Source of the DNA: Opitutia bacterium UBA957
GTDB taxonomy: Bacteria; Verrucomicrobiota; Verrucomicrobiia; Opitutales; UBA953
NCBI GenBank assembly: GCA_002293065.1
Contig: DBCN01000140.1
Span: 363 to 64,362, forward strand
Length of the DNA: 64,000 nucleotides
Reading direction: 5' to 3'
The notes under the pieces were generated by a model. The model searched no databases. It saw nothing but the letters and a program-made list of their open reading frames with translations, and had not been told where the DNA came from. Both the position numbers and the translations under genes were made by a program. Positions 16,763 through 26,043 of this stretch are shown one piece after another (the stretch's first letter is position 1; every line of letters starts with the position of its first letter).

Positions 16763-16865
16763 ACCCCTTTTGCCCAAAGGGTTAAGCGGGGGTTCTGGCC
16801 TGCGAATAACCATCGATTAACGGCGATAGACGGGTCGAACGATGACCGTCAGGGAATTGCGTCCG

Positions 16866-17567
16866 TCAAGGGTGACCGTGGGGCGGGAGGGGAGGGGGTT
16901 GCCCAGGGCCAGCCGCGGCACGGATCCGCCGCCAAAAAAAGTAACCGGTCCCCGCCGCAAAAGAGAGGAGTATGGCCAGTAGTATCCAGAACACGCTCCG
17001 GCTCGCATGCGTGGACGCGGGGTTCAGCGCAACGGTGTCCTCCGCCAGTTGCCGAAGGCGTTCGGCATCTGGCGCGTAGGGGGTGGCCCGTTGGTCATCG
17101 TCGGGTTGGCTGTAGTTCAGCCGGAGGATGCGTCCGCGGCACTGCAGCACGGCGTAGAGCGTCGTCTTGTCGTCGAGCCAATAGACCCGATAGCGGTCGC
17201 CGAAGCGATAGAGGCCGGATTCCTTATTCGGGAATTCACGGGCAAAGAACGCGGCGCTCTGGTGCTTGCCGCCTGGGAGCAGGGGGAGTTCGGAGACGAA
17301 GATGTAGCGTTCGGTACCGTCCGCATGGCCATGGAGCGTCGCCAAGAGTTTTGCCTGCCGCATCTCAGGCGAAAGGTCGGGGAGCTTCTCGAGCACGGTT
17401 TTCCGTTTGGCCGTGAATTCCTTGACCCAGGCGCTCTCGGGGTCGGCCAAGTACATGCCGCGCGGTATCGGCAGGGTGATGCTTTCGCCGTTCGAGACGA
17501 TCTCGACGGTGTCGGCGGCGAAGCCGCACGCCGCAAAAGCGAAGCAGGCGATGAGACGACGATACAT
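16866..17567 (-). CDS. Hypothetical exported protein with C-terminal membrane anchor
   Basis: This is a 233-residue protein. I chose the start at 17567 (MYRRLIACFAFAACGFAA), which gives a clean signal peptide; the longer frame to 17870 lies antiparallel inside uppP coordinates and looks like frame noise. The middle part is soluble and predicted periplasmic. A membrane helix near 198-218 (SVFWILLAILLSFAAGTGYFFW) is followed by RRIR and a proline/glycine-rich tail. No family is recognised. It lies 13 bases after uppP on the same strand and may be co-expressed with it. Confidence 0.65.
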   Translation of the reverse strand: MYRRLIACFAFAACGFAADTVEIVSNGESITLPIPRGMYLADPESAWVKEFTAKRKTVLEKLPDLSPEMRQAKLLATLHGHADGTERYIFVSELPLLPGGKHQSAAFFAREFPNKESGLYRFGDRYRVYWLDDKTTLYAVLQCRGRILRLNYSQPDDDQRATPYAPDAERLRQLAEDTVALNPASTHASRSVFWILLAILLSFAAGTGYFFWRRIRAAAGPGQPPPLPPHGHP

Positions 17568-17580
17568 CGTGGTGCTCGGT

Positions 17581-18552
17581 TCAGAGGGTGACGCGCCAAA
17601 CCAAGATCGCCCCGCCAAGAGCGATACGGTACCAAGCGAACGGGCCCATGCCGCGTCGCAGGATGAAGCCGACCATCCACTTAACGGACAGGAAGGCGGC
17701 CACGGCCGCAATGACCAGGCCCAGGCTGGCGCTGCCCAAGGGGTAGACCTGCGCGAGGGCCGGGCCCATGGCGTAGACTTTATAAAGCGAAGCAGCGGAA
17801 AGGATGGCCAGGCCGACCAGGAAGGAAAACTCGGTCGCCGCGGCGGCCGAAAGGCCCGCCCAACGGCCACCCAAAATCGTCGCCAAGGAACGGCTGGTCC
17901 CGGGGATGAGGGCGACGCATTGGCAGAGGCCGATCGTCAGCGACTGTTTCCAGCTCAGGCGGAGGACTTCGTCGGGCTTGGCTGCGTGTTTCGGCAGGAA
18001 GCGTTCGGCGATCAAGATGATGAGACCGCCCATGATCAGCGCCACCGCGACAATCTCGATGCTGAACGGAATGTAGTCCTTGCAGAGGTAGCCCAAGACG
18101 GCGGCGGGTAGGAAGGCGATGGTGATGGACTGGGTGAGCGCCAAGGCGGCGGGATCGAGTCGGACTAGTCCGAGGACGAGTTGACGGAGCCGGGCAAAAA
18201 AGACGACGAGGACCGCGAGGATGGCGCCGAATTGGATGATGACGATGTAATCATCCGCGACCCGTTCCAAGGTGACGGGCCGTCCTTTGCGGTCGACCAC
18301 GCCGCGCACCACCTTGTGCGCATCGTTGTCCACGCCGAGGAGGCGGTCGCTGATGATCATGTGACCCGTCGAGGAAACGGGGAGGAATTCCGTGACGCCC
18401 TCGACGACCCCGGTCACGATCACGCGGGTGGTCGTGAATTGGGCGCGGGCCTCTTCCGCGCCGACCTCTTGGGGTGACTGGGCCGCGGTGGCCGCCTTCA
18501 GGGACGCGAGTGGTACCCAGAGGGTTAACAGGAGGAGGCGCAGGCCACGCAT
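17581..18552 (-). CDS. uppP: Undecaprenyl-diphosphatase UppP (BacA)
   Basis: This membrane enzyme recycles the lipid carrier by removing a phosphate from undecaprenyl diphosphate. The family motifs are present: E51 with [14 protein letters not shown] (52-65), and PGTSRS (217-222). At 323 residues it is longer than the usual about 270. The extra length is a signal-like N-terminal segment ending near ATAAQ (24), plus a polar loop of about 30 residues after the first motif ([18 protein letters not shown]). Eight or so hydrophobic helices follow. It is divergent from trpB. Confidence 0.95.
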   Translation of the reverse strand: MRGLRLLLLTLWVPLASLKAATAAQSPQEVGAEEARAQFTTTRVIVTGVVEGVTEFLPVSSTGHMIISDRLLGVDNDAHKVVRGVVDRKGRPVTLERVADDYIVIIQFGAILAVLVVFFARLRQLVLGLVRLDPAALALTQSITIAFLPAAVLGYLCKDYIPFSIEIVAVALIMGGLIILIAERFLPKHAAKPDEVLRLSWKQSLTIGLCQCVALIPGTSRSLATILGGRWAGLSAAAATEFSFLVGLAILSAASLYKVYAMGPALAQVYPLGSASLGLVIAAVAAFLSVKWMVGFILRRGMGPFAWYRIALGGAILVWRVTL

Positions 18553-18651
18553 GCCATCCTAATGGTTGGGAATGCAGGGCAGGGCAAGACCTGCGATGTG
18601 TCCTTGTCGCTTGCCCTTCGGATGGCTTCTCGCTTTATCGGGAGACACTTT

Positions 18652-19887
18652 ATGTCGGCCTCCAGCCTTATCCCGACCACCGAGCCTCGCTTCCAGGTTC
18701 CCGACGTCCATGGCCGTTTCGGCCAGTTCGGCGGGATGTACGTGCCGGAGACGCTGATGACGCCTTTGCTCGACCTGACCAAGGCCTACGATGAAGCCCG
18801 GCGCGACCCGGCCTTCCAAAAGGCCTACGCCGACATGCTGGTGGAATACGCCGGCCGCCCCACGGGACTGTACTACGCCGAGGCGCTCACCAAGCACTGC
18901 GGTGGCTCCAAGATTTACCTGAAGCGTGAGGACATGCTCCACACGGGGGCCCACAAGATCAACAACGTGATCGGCCAAGCCTTGCTCGCCGTGCGTATGG
19001 GCAAGAAACGCATCATCGCGGAAACCGGTGCTGGTCAGCACGGCACCGCGACGGCGGCGGTCTGCGCCCGCTTCGGCCTGAAGTGCGTCATCTACATGGG
19101 TGCGACCGACATGGAGCGCCAAGCCCTCAACGTCTACCGCATGCGTCTCATGGGCGCCGAGGTCCGCGGCGTCGAAGCCGGTCAGCGGACGCTGAAGGAA
19201 GCCGTCAACGAGGCCATGCGCGATTGGGTCACCAACGTCCGCGACACCCACTACATCCTGGGCACGGCCTATGGTTCGCATCCCTACCCGATGATGGTCC
19301 GCGATTTCCACCGCATCATCTCGCTCGAGTCCAAGCAGCAGATGATCCGGGCCGAAGACCGCTTGCCCGACACCGTCGTGGCCTGCGTCGGCGGCGGCTC
19401 CAACGCCATCGGTTCTTTCTTCGAGTACCTCGACGAACCCGGTGTCCAGCTGATCGGCGTCGAAGCCGGCGGCCGCGCGATCAAGACCGGCGAGCATGCC
19501 GCGCGTTTCGCGGGTGGCCGCTTGGGCGTCCTGCAGGGCTGCATGACGCATATCCTGCAGGATGGCGAAGGCCAGATCGAGGGGACGCACTCGGTTTCCG
19601 CCGGCTTGGATTACGCCGCGGTCGGCCCCGAGCACGCTTACTACCACGACAAGGGTCGGATTGAGTTCGCCTATGCGAACGACCAGGAGTGCCTCGAAGC
19701 CTTCCAGCTCTTGTCGCGCACCGAGGGCATCATTCCGGCGTTGGAATCCAGCCACGCCATCGCCCATGGCTGCAAGGTCGCCGCCGACGGACCGCGCACC
19801 AACATCGTCCTCATCAACCTCTCCGGTCGGGGCGACAAGGACGTGTGGAGCGCCGCTCGCGCGATGGGTGTGGAAATCAAGCTCTGA
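18652..19887 (+). CDS. trpB: Tryptophan synthase beta chain
   Basis: The protein condenses indole with serine to make tryptophan, using PLP. I chose the start at 18652 ([10 protein letters not shown]), giving 411 residues; GGAG at 18641-18644 sits 7 bases upstream as a ribosome-binding site. A frame reaching 18562 adds a non-conserved tail. The PLP lysine is K102 in [18 protein letters not shown] follows, and the phosphate loop is VGGGSNAIG. No trpA or other trp gene is next to it; a YicC gene follows after 2 bases. The N-terminal [15 protein letters not shown] is typical of the TrpB1 type that pairs with TrpA. Confidence 0.96.
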   Translation: MSASSLIPTTEPRFQVPDVHGRFGQFGGMYVPETLMTPLLDLTKAYDEARRDPAFQKAYADMLVEYAGRPTGLYYAEALTKHCGGSKIYLKREDMLHTGAHKINNVIGQALLAVRMGKKRIIAETGAGQHGTATAAVCARFGLKCVIYMGATDMERQALNVYRMRLMGAEVRGVEAGQRTLKEAVNEAMRDWVTNVRDTHYILGTAYGSHPYPMMVRDFHRIISLESKQQMIRAEDRLPDTVVACVGGGSNAIGSFFEYLDEPGVQLIGVEAGGRAIKTGEHAARFAGGRLGVLQGCMTHILQDGEGQIEGTHSVSAGLDYAAVGPEHAYYHDKGRIEFAYANDQECLEAFQLLSRTEGIIPALESSHAIAHGCKVAADGPRTNIVLINLSGRGDKDVWSAARAMGVEIKL

Positions 19888-19889
19888 GC

Positions 19890-20768
19890 ATGGCGGCCAC
19901 ATCGATGACGGGTTTCGGCCGCGGGGAAATCAACCTGCCGGACCGCCGTCTTTCCGTCGAGATCGCCACCGTCAACCAGAAGAACCTGCAGGTCTCCTGC
20001 TACGCGCCGGAGGAATGGTCGTCGCTGGAAACGCTGTCCACCCCGTGGATCCGGGCGCGGCTCGTCCGCGGCAAGGTGACCGTGCGCGTGACCTTCGCCG
20101 AGGTCGGCGTGAAAGCGGCGACCGCGTGGGATGAAGCGGCGGTGCTGAATGCATTGGCGGATCTCCGCGCGCTGGCGACCCGCACCGGCGTGCCGTTTGA
20201 ACCCGATGCGCGGTTGCTCTGGCAGCTCGCCGAAGGCAAGCGGTCGACCCGCGCACCGCTCCCCGCCTTGGAAAGTTGTGAAGCCGCGGTCGCGCTCGGC
20301 TTTGCCGCGGCCTTGGATCAGTTGGTCGCGATGCGTGAGGCCGAGGGCCGCGCCTTGGTCGCTGACCTCACCGAGCGCTTGCGCAAAATTTCCGTCTTCG
20401 TCGCGGCCATGGAAGCCGGGGAGAAGGAGGCGCCCAAGCGGCATCGCACCGCGCTGATGAAGCGTCTGCAGGAAGCCGGTTTGGGACTCGATCCGTCCGA
20501 TGAGCGGGTCCTCAAGGAACTCGCGCTCTTCGCCGATCGCTGCGACATCACCGAGGAGGTCGTCCGACTCAAAAGCCATATCCTGCAGTTTACCAATGAG
20601 TTGAAGGTCGAGAAAAGTGGCCGAAAACTCGATTTCCTCGTCCAGGAACTGCTCCGGGAAGTCAACACGGTCGGGAGCAAAGCCGCCGAAATCCCCACAA
20701 CTCAGGCCGTTTTAGAGGCTAAAACCGAGATTGAGCGGATTCGGGAGCAGGTCCAGAACCTCGAATAA
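19890..20768 (+). CDS. YicC-family protein (endoribonuclease type)
   Basis: This 292-residue protein starts MAATSMTGFGRGEI, the unmistakable YicC N-terminus (SMTGFGR). The C-terminal DUF1732 half (about 200-292) contains RCDITEEVVRLKSHI and RKLDFLVQELLREVNTVGSKA, both conserved. E. coli YicC was reported as an endoribonuclease acting on small RNA. The start at 19890 follows trpB by 2 bases. The co-transcription with trpB looks positional rather than functional. Confidence 0.93.
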   Translation: MAATSMTGFGRGEINLPDRRLSVEIATVNQKNLQVSCYAPEEWSSLETLSTPWIRARLVRGKVTVRVTFAEVGVKAATAWDEAAVLNALADLRALATRTGVPFEPDARLLWQLAEGKRSTRAPLPALESCEAAVALGFAAALDQLVAMREAEGRALVADLTERLRKISVFVAAMEAGEKEAPKRHRTALMKRLQEAGLGLDPSDERVLKELALFADRCDITEEVVRLKSHILQFTNELKVEKSGRKLDFLVQELLREVNTVGSKAAEIPTTQAVLEAKTEIERIREQVQNLE

Positions 20769-20839
20769 GCTTTTTTGTGGGTGCGGTGTTGCCATGGGCC
20801 GTTTCCCATGCCTTTGTCTATCAACACTTACGCACCTCC

Positions 20840-21175
20840 ATGTCCGACAACCTCACCAAGCGGGAAATCGTCCTGAAGATCTTTACGGAAAAGGGCTATC
20901 CGCAAAAGCATATCCGCGACAGCGTCCAGCTCACCCTGGATGCCATCAGCGAGGCGTTGCTGTCCGGTCGCGATGTCGAGCTGCGTAACTTCGGTGTCTT
21001 CCAGGTGCAGGTGCGCAAGAGCCGCATCGGTCGCAACCCGAACCGCCCCGAGACGGATGTCGTCATCCCGAAGCGTGCGGTCATCAAATTCAAGGCCGGC
21101 AAGGAACTGAAGGCCAAGCTCAAGTCGTACAACGTCGAGAAGACGAACGCGAAGCCCGAGCAGCCCCAGCAGTAA
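20840..21175 (+). CDS. HU/IHF-family DNA-binding protein
   Basis: This is a 111-residue histone-like protein. The start at 20840 (MSDNLTKREIVLKIF) was chosen because the HU helix begins there. Conserved points are VELRNFGVFQV (about 54-64) and the beta-arm segment RIGRNPNRPETDVVIP with the Asn-Pro intercalating at the arm tip, then KFKAGKELKAKL. A basic, glutamine-rich tail of about 15 residues is added. It is more IHF-like than HU in the arm. It stands alone upstream of hisS. Confidence 0.92.
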   Translation: MSDNLTKREIVLKIFTEKGYPQKHIRDSVQLTLDAISEALLSGRDVELRNFGVFQVQVRKSRIGRNPNRPETDVVIPKRAVIKFKAGKELKAKLKSYNVEKTNAKPEQPQQ

Positions 21176-21191
21176 GTTCGCCTGCTTCGCG

Positions 21192-22529
21192 ATGTCCGAC
21201 ATTCGAACGCTACCCGGCTTCCGGGAGTTCTATCCAGAAGACCGCGCGGTCTTGGGCCACATCTTTGACGTCTGGCGCCAAGCCTGCCGTCGTTATGGTT
21301 TCCGCGAATGGGAATCCCCCGTCTTGGAGCCGCTCGAACTCTTCACGGAGAAGTCCGGCGAGGAAATCGTCCGCCAACTCTTCAACTTCGAGGACAAAGG
21401 CGGCCGGCAGGTCAGCCTCCGTCCGGAGATGACGCCTTCGCTGGCCCGCATGGTCGGGGCCCGCGCCAACGGCATGGCCAAGCCCATCCGCTGGTTCGCC
21501 ATCGGCGAAAACTACCGCTACGAAAAACCGCAGAAGGGCCGTCTCCGCGCGTTCTACCAGCTCAACGCCGACTTGCTCGGCGAAGCCGGTCCCGCCGCCG
21601 ACGCCGAACTCATCGCGCTGTGCGCCGATTGCCTCTTGGGCTTCGGCCTGACGCAGCAGGATTTTCGGATCCGCATTTCCGACCGCACACTCTGGTTCCG
21701 CTACCTCGCGAGCGTCGGCGTCCCCGAAGCCAACGCCACGGCGGTCTTGGGCGTGGTCGACAAGCTCGAGCGCGGTTCACCGAAGGATTTGGTCGAAGCG
21801 ATGACGGCCGCCTTGGCGGGAACCGCTTGCGATCCCGAGAAGACATTGACCGCGGCGCGCGCCTTTGCGGCCACGCGTTCGCTTGAGGAGCTGGCTAAGC
21901 TCGCCGCCGGTGATGCCGCGATGACGGCACGGCTGGAGGAGTGGAATCAGCTGCTCGGGACGCTGAAGTCCATGGGCTTCGGTGAATGCATCGCGATCGA
22001 CCTGACGATCGTCCGCGGCTTGGCCTATTACACGGGCTTCGTCTTCGAGGCGTTTGAGACCGGCGGCGAAGCGCGCGCCCTGGCGGGGGGCGGTCGTTAC
22101 GATGCCTTGGTGAAGAAGCTGGGCGGGCCGGACCTCCCGGCGGTCGGCTTCGGCATGGGCGACGTGACCTTGCGCGACCTCCTGGAGGCCAAGAAGCTCA
22201 TCCCGGCCTACGCGGATGGCCCCGACTTCTTCGTGATGGTGCTGGGCGCCGATGCACGCGCCGCCGCCTTGGAAGACGTCGCGAACCTCCGGCGCGCCGG
22301 TTTCCGCGTCGAGTACAACCTGCGCGACGGCAAGTTCGGCAAGTTGGCCCAACAGGCCGAAACCGCGGGCGCGAAGTACGCGCTCGTTTACGGCGGCGAG
22401 GAAGTCGCGAAGGGCGTGACCAAGGTGCGGAGCCTCACGGACCGCTCGGAAGCGGAAGTCCCGCGGACCGACCTCGTGCCGGCGTTGCGGGCGGTGCTGG
22501 AAGAAGGCATGCGTGCCATCCTGCCTTAA
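21192..22529 (+). CDS. hisS: Histidine--tRNA ligase
   Basis: This class II synthetase is 445 residues long. Motif 1 is near the start (GFREFYPEDRAV). Motif 2 appears as FAIGENYRYEKPQKGRLRAFYQ, with the Arg that binds ATP and the His-tRNA type extension. The histidine-specific stretches LAYYTGFVFEAF and ALAGGGRYD follow, and motif 3 is AVGFGMGDV. The anticodon-binding domain covers about 350-445. A weak start region (no Shine-Dalgarno) precedes the ATG. murJ follows after 3 bases. Confidence 0.96.
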   Translation: MSDIRTLPGFREFYPEDRAVLGHIFDVWRQACRRYGFREWESPVLEPLELFTEKSGEEIVRQLFNFEDKGGRQVSLRPEMTPSLARMVGARANGMAKPIRWFAIGENYRYEKPQKGRLRAFYQLNADLLGEAGPAADAELIALCADCLLGFGLTQQDFRIRISDRTLWFRYLASVGVPEANATAVLGVVDKLERGSPKDLVEAMTAALAGTACDPEKTLTAARAFAATRSLEELAKLAAGDAAMTARLEEWNQLLGTLKSMGFGECIAIDLTIVRGLAYYTGFVFEAFETGGEARALAGGGRYDALVKKLGGPDLPAVGFGMGDVTLRDLLEAKKLIPAYADGPDFFVMVLGADARAAALEDVANLRRAGFRVEYNLRDGKFGKLAQQAETAGAKYALVYGGEEVAKGVTKVRSLTDRSEAEVPRTDLVPALRAVLEEGMRAILP

Positions 22530-22532
22530 GCG

Positions 22533-24116
22533 ATGTCCGAGCAGACGCGCCAGTATCAGGACATGGCCAAGACGGCATCCTGGACGATGGTCTCGCGTGT
22601 GCTCGGTCTGTTCCGCGACCAACTCATCGCGGCGTTTTTCGGCGCCAGCGCGATCGGTGCGGCCTTCCTCTTCGCGTTCCAGATCCCGAACCTCTTCCGG
22701 CGCTTGTTGGGTGAGGGGGCTTTGACGGCGGCCACCGTCCCGGTCTTGGCGGAAATCGAAGCGAAGCATGGCCGCCCCGCCGCGCACGCGTTCCTGAATT
22801 ACGTCCTCGGCAAAGTCCTGCCGTGGTTGCTCGGCATCACGCTCGTCGGCATCGGCCTGGCGCTCATGGCGATGCTGCTCCTCAAGGATCCGCGTTACGT
22901 GCACTCCGCCGAGTTCACCGCATGGTGCATGCCTTACATGCCGCTGATCTGCGTCGCGGCGCTGTTCACCTCCGCCGTCAACCTCAGCGGCCGTTTCGGT
23001 TTGGCGGAAATCGCTTCGTCGGGCCTCAACGTCTGCATGATCTTGGGGCTGGGCTTCTTCGGGTACTATCTCGGCGACGGCGACCTCGGCCGGGCCCGTT
23101 GGCTGTGTTTCGGCACCTTGGCGGGCGGTGCCTTGCAGCTCCTGATTCCGATGTGGGGCCTGCGGCAGGCGGGTTGGCGGAGCACCCCCGTGCGGGCGGA
23201 TGCCGCCGCTTGGCAGGCCTTGCGGGTGGCGTTCATTCCGGCGGCCTTGGGCGCGGGCATCCTGCAGATCAACTTCCTCATCTCGCGGTCGTTGGCGTTC
23301 GACCTCGAGGGCGCGACGCTCACTTATTACTACATCGCCAACCGCATCGTCGAGCTCCCGATCGGGCTGTTCTCGACGGCCGTCGCCACGGTCATGTTCC
23401 CGGCCATGGCGACGGCTTTCGCGGAGAAGGATACGGCCGCGATGGGGCGCAACTACGCGCGGGGCATGCGCCTGATCATGGCGATCAACATCGGCGCCGC
23501 CATCGGCCTGGCCGTTTACTCCGAGCAGATCATCCGGCTCCTCTTCGAGTTCGGGCGTTTCTCCGCCGAGGACTGCGCCAAGACCCGCTCCGTGCTGGTG
23601 CTCTTCGCCTTGGCGATGCCATTCCATGCGATGATCTCGATGGTAACCCGGGCCTTGAACGTCGCCGGTCAGACCCAAGCCACCTTCCGCGTCGCCCTCT
23701 GGGCCGTCGGGATTAATATCACCGGTTCGGTGGCCGCGATCGTCCTCGGCCATGGCATCGAAGGGTTGGCCACCGCCAACGCCGCCTCGGCCATGGTGCA
23801 GTATTTCCTGCTGCGCCGTGAGCTTAGGCGCACTGCGCCATCCTTCCTGGCGGAAAACCTGACGACCCCGTTCCTGCAGGCTTTGGGCGGCTCCCTCGTG
23901 ATGGGCATCGTGGCTTACCAAGGCTTTGGATTCATCTCCAAGGCGGCGGAACTCTGGTTGAACACGAAGGTCAACCTGCTCCTCTCGATGGCCTTGGCGG
24001 GAGGTCTCGCCGCGACTTGCTACGCCGGCCTATTGATCTGGTGGAAATACCCGGAACGCGACCTGGTCATTGGCTTCGGTGAACGTGTGCTCCGGAAGTT
24101 GCGCCTGCGGCGCTAG
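22533..24116 (+). CDS. murJ: Lipid II flippase MurJ (MviN)
   Basis: This 527-residue membrane protein is of the MOP superfamily. The N-terminus (about 8-60) carries TASWTMVSRVLGLFRDQLIAAFFG and FQIPNLFRRLLGEGALTAATVP, the MurJ signature. About 14 hydrophobic helices follow. MurJ flips the lipid-linked peptidoglycan precursor across the inner membrane. It starts 3 bases after hisS, so it is in the same transcript, and converges on the amidase gene. Confidence 0.96.
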   Translation: MSEQTRQYQDMAKTASWTMVSRVLGLFRDQLIAAFFGASAIGAAFLFAFQIPNLFRRLLGEGALTAATVPVLAEIEAKHGRPAAHAFLNYVLGKVLPWLLGITLVGIGLALMAMLLLKDPRYVHSAEFTAWCMPYMPLICVAALFTSAVNLSGRFGLAEIASSGLNVCMILGLGFFGYYLGDGDLGRARWLCFGTLAGGALQLLIPMWGLRQAGWRSTPVRADAAAWQALRVAFIPAALGAGILQINFLISRSLAFDLEGATLTYYYIANRIVELPIGLFSTAVATVMFPAMATAFAEKDTAAMGRNYARGMRLIMAINIGAAIGLAVYSEQIIRLLFEFGRFSAEDCAKTRSVLVLFALAMPFHAMISMVTRALNVAGQTQATFRVALWAVGINITGSVAAIVLGHGIEGLATANAASAMVQYFLLRRELRRTAPSFLAENLTTPFLQALGGSLVMGIVAYQGFGFISKAAELWLNTKVNLLLSMALAGGLAATCYAGLLIWWKYPERDLVIGFGERVLRKLRLRR

Positions 24117-24148
24117 GCGGAAAGCCGCGGGCCGTAAGGGGAGGCTGT

Positions 24149-25051
24149 TCAAACTCGGCTGGCTGGGGCAGGGGCGGGCGGGCGACGGTACTTCTTCACC
24201 AACGCCTGCAGGATCGCGACCGTTTCGTCGTCCGCGACGCCGTCAACCTTGGCCGCGCGGAAGTGGCGCTGAAAGGCTTCGAGGGCCAAGCGCAGCGTCT
24301 TCTCGGAATCATCTTCGAGACGATACCCGTAGACGCGGAGCAGTTGCTGGATTTCCGGAGTCGTGAGTTTCTTCGATTTCAGCAAGATGCGGAACAACTG
24401 GACATCTTTGGCTTCGGGCCAAGCACCGACCCCGTTGGCGGCGAAGTATTCCCACGGGAATAAGGAGCCCGGGTCGATCTTGCGACCGATCGCGATGTCG
24501 GAGTGTGCGACCACGTTTTCGGGGCTGATCCGGTGGGTCGTCACCAAGTGCTGGGCCAGCGCGAGGACGGCTTCGACCTGCGGCTGCGGGTACGGGTGGA
24601 TGTTGCCGTCGTAGTTGACGATCTCGATGCCGATCGAGGATTGGTTGAGGCCTTCGAACTTACCCCAAGCGCTTTTGCCGGCGTGATAGGCGGCCAAAGA
24701 ATCGGGGCACATCCGGAAGATGCGCGCCTTGGGTTGTTCGGCGCTGACCAGGTAGTGCACGCCGACCATATGACCTTTGGTGCGACCCTGCAGGGTCTCC
24801 AGGGCGGAGGGTAGGGATGAGGCGGTGTGGTGCAGGACAAGGATCGCAATCGGCTGTTTGCGTGCCTCGACTCCCGCCGAAGCGGGCCCTTGGATGATGG
24901 AGAGCTGGTCATTGAGCCTGACCGTTCCGTCGGCCGGGGCACCGGCCGGATTCGAAGAAGACGTCCCACAACCTGAAAGCGCCAAAATAGAGCCAAAAAT
25001 CGCTAAACGCTTCAGATAGGAGGGTTTCATGCTTATTTGCCCGATATTCAT
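24149..25051 (-). CDS. Lipoprotein N-acetylmuramoyl-L-alanine amidase with PG-binding domain
   Basis: The protein cleaves the amide bond between MurNAc and the stem peptide. A lipobox LALSGC (C28 with the start at 25051) gives membrane anchoring. The Amidase_2 zinc site shows LVLHHTAS for the first His and VVAHSDIAIGRKIDPG for the later His and Asp. SIGIEIVNYDG is the substrate loop. A peptidoglycan-binding type 1 domain occupies about the last 80 residues (ALEAFQRHFRAAKVDGVADDETV). Start choice: 25051 is preceded by AAAGGAG 11 bases upstream, while the ATG at 25030 also gives a lipoprotein signal. Its 5' region is shared with the DeoR gene. Confidence 0.92.
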   Translation of the reverse strand: MNIGQISMKPSYLKRLAIFGSILALSGCGTSSSNPAGAPADGTVRLNDQLSIIQGPASAGVEARKQPIAILVLHHTASSLPSALETLQGRTKGHMVGVHYLVSAEQPKARIFRMCPDSLAAYHAGKSAWGKFEGLNQSSIGIEIVNYDGNIHPYPQPQVEAVLALAQHLVTTHRISPENVVAHSDIAIGRKIDPGSLFPWEYFAANGVGAWPEAKDVQLFRILLKSKKLTTPEIQQLLRVYGYRLEDDSEKTLRLALEAFQRHFRAAKVDGVADDETVAILQALVKKYRRPPAPAPASRV

Positions 25052-25066
25052 TAAATTAATCACTCC

Positions 25067-25094
25067 TTTATAAACCCCAAGATAATACCGCCAA
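25067..25094 (-). promoter_or_regulatory. Candidate promoter of the amidase gene
   Basis: On the minus strand TTGGCG (25094-25089) and TATAAA (25072-25067) are separated by 16 bases, matching sigma-70 at 4/6 and 5/6. Transcription would begin near 25060, so the AAAGGAG at 25069-25063 would lie upstream of the transcript and could not act in translation. Confidence 0.45.
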
Positions 25095-25143
25095 CAGCTG
25101 ATATTAGACCTAATTCATTGAACATTTTTTAATTAGACATAAT

Positions 25144-25163
25144 GTATATTGTGCGAAATATAC
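25144..25163. promoter_or_regulatory. Perfect palindrome upstream of the DeoR-type regulator gene
   Basis: GTATATT (25144-25150), six bases GTGCGA, then AATATAC (25157-25163) form perfect 7-base inverted arms. The site lies 74 bases before the regulator start codon, in a 186-base AT-rich gap. A TTGAAC at 25118-25123 with AT-rich DNA behind it could be a promoter overlapped by the site. Autoregulation by the adjacent DeoR-type protein is the natural hypothesis. Confidence 0.5.
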
Positions 25164-25237
25164 CTATGGATAGAACCCACGTAGAAATGCGTTATTGATT
25201 GCTTGAGGGTTTTCGAGCGTAAATCGGCTCCCTCGCC

Positions 25238-26014
25238 ATGAAAGTCGCCCGCCACATCATTGAAGCCCGTCGTGAAGCCATTGCCAAGTTGCTGAGCAAG
25301 GTTGGTTACGTGCCGGTCCTCGAAATCTGCAAGCAGTTCAACGTATCCGAGGCCACTGCCCGCCGTGACCTCACCGAATTGGAAAACCAGCGCCGCATCA
25401 CGCGCACCCATGGAGGCGCGTTGTCGGACTTCAACCGCAACTTCCCGCCGCTCGACGATCGCAAGGTCGAAGACGCCGAAGCCAAGCGCAAGATCGGCAA
25501 CAAGGCGGCATCCCGCGTCAAGGCCGGCATGACCGTCTATCTCGACTCCGGTTCGACCATCTTCTTCGCCGCCGAGGCGATTGCGGCTTCCGGCGTCCCT
25601 GACCTGCAGATTGTGACGACCTGTCTGCCGACGGCTCAGCTGATTTCGTCGCTCCCCGGCGTCGAGGTCTACATTCCGGGTGGTCTTTTCCTCACGCGCC
25701 ATGCGATGGTCGCCGGCGATCGCACGCTGGAAGAAGTCGCCCGCTGGAATTTCGACGTGGCCCTGCTCGGCGCCGAAGGCATCGACGAAAACGGCCTCTG
25801 GAATTCGCAGCGCGACATCTCGCACCAACAACGCGAAGTCATTCGTCGCAGCGACGAGGTCTTGATCTGCATGAACAAGGTCAAGCTCGGTCGTGGTGGT
25901 CCCTGCGCCGTGACCCGCGACGTGTCGCCGTTGTTCCTGGTGACGGATGCCGATGCGGCCGCGGTCGTCCAGGCCAAGGTCAAGATGGCGGCCGACCACG
26001 TCCTCACCGCCTAA
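25238..26014 (+). CDS. DeoR/GlpR-family transcriptional regulator of the deoxysugar operon
   Basis: This 258-residue protein has an N-terminal DeoR-type winged helix-turn-helix (about 15-70: VPVLEICKQFNVSEATARRDLTELE, then RRITRTHGGAL, the classic R-HGGA end). A DeoRC sensor domain (about 80-250) of isomerase-like fold follows, binding a sugar phosphate (YLDSGSTIFF; TTCLPTA). It is the first gene of the plus-strand set with aldolase, kinase and fused aldolase-dehydrogenase, so the ligand is probably a phosphorylated deoxyketose or a breakdown product. The palindrome at 25144-25163 is a likely site. Confidence 0.93.
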   Translation: MKVARHIIEARREAIAKLLSKVGYVPVLEICKQFNVSEATARRDLTELENQRRITRTHGGALSDFNRNFPPLDDRKVEDAEAKRKIGNKAASRVKAGMTVYLDSGSTIFFAAEAIAASGVPDLQIVTTCLPTAQLISSLPGVEVYIPGGLFLTRHAMVAGDRTLEEVARWNFDVALLGAEGIDENGLWNSQRDISHQQREVIRRSDEVLICMNKVKLGRGGPCAVTRDVSPLFLVTDADAAAVVQAKVKMAADHVLTA

Positions 26015-26043
26015 GTTCGTCCACGGCGGACGCACCTCAGGCC

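Noticed and set aside
20793..20810. CATGGG-n6-CCCATG hairpin between YicC and the HU-type gene
   Set aside because: The stem is only 6 bases and a proper T run is missing, so I do not call a terminator.
21777..23921. A 714-codon minus-strand frame opposite hisS and murJ
   Set aside because: It is a composition artefact spanning two real genes on the other strand.
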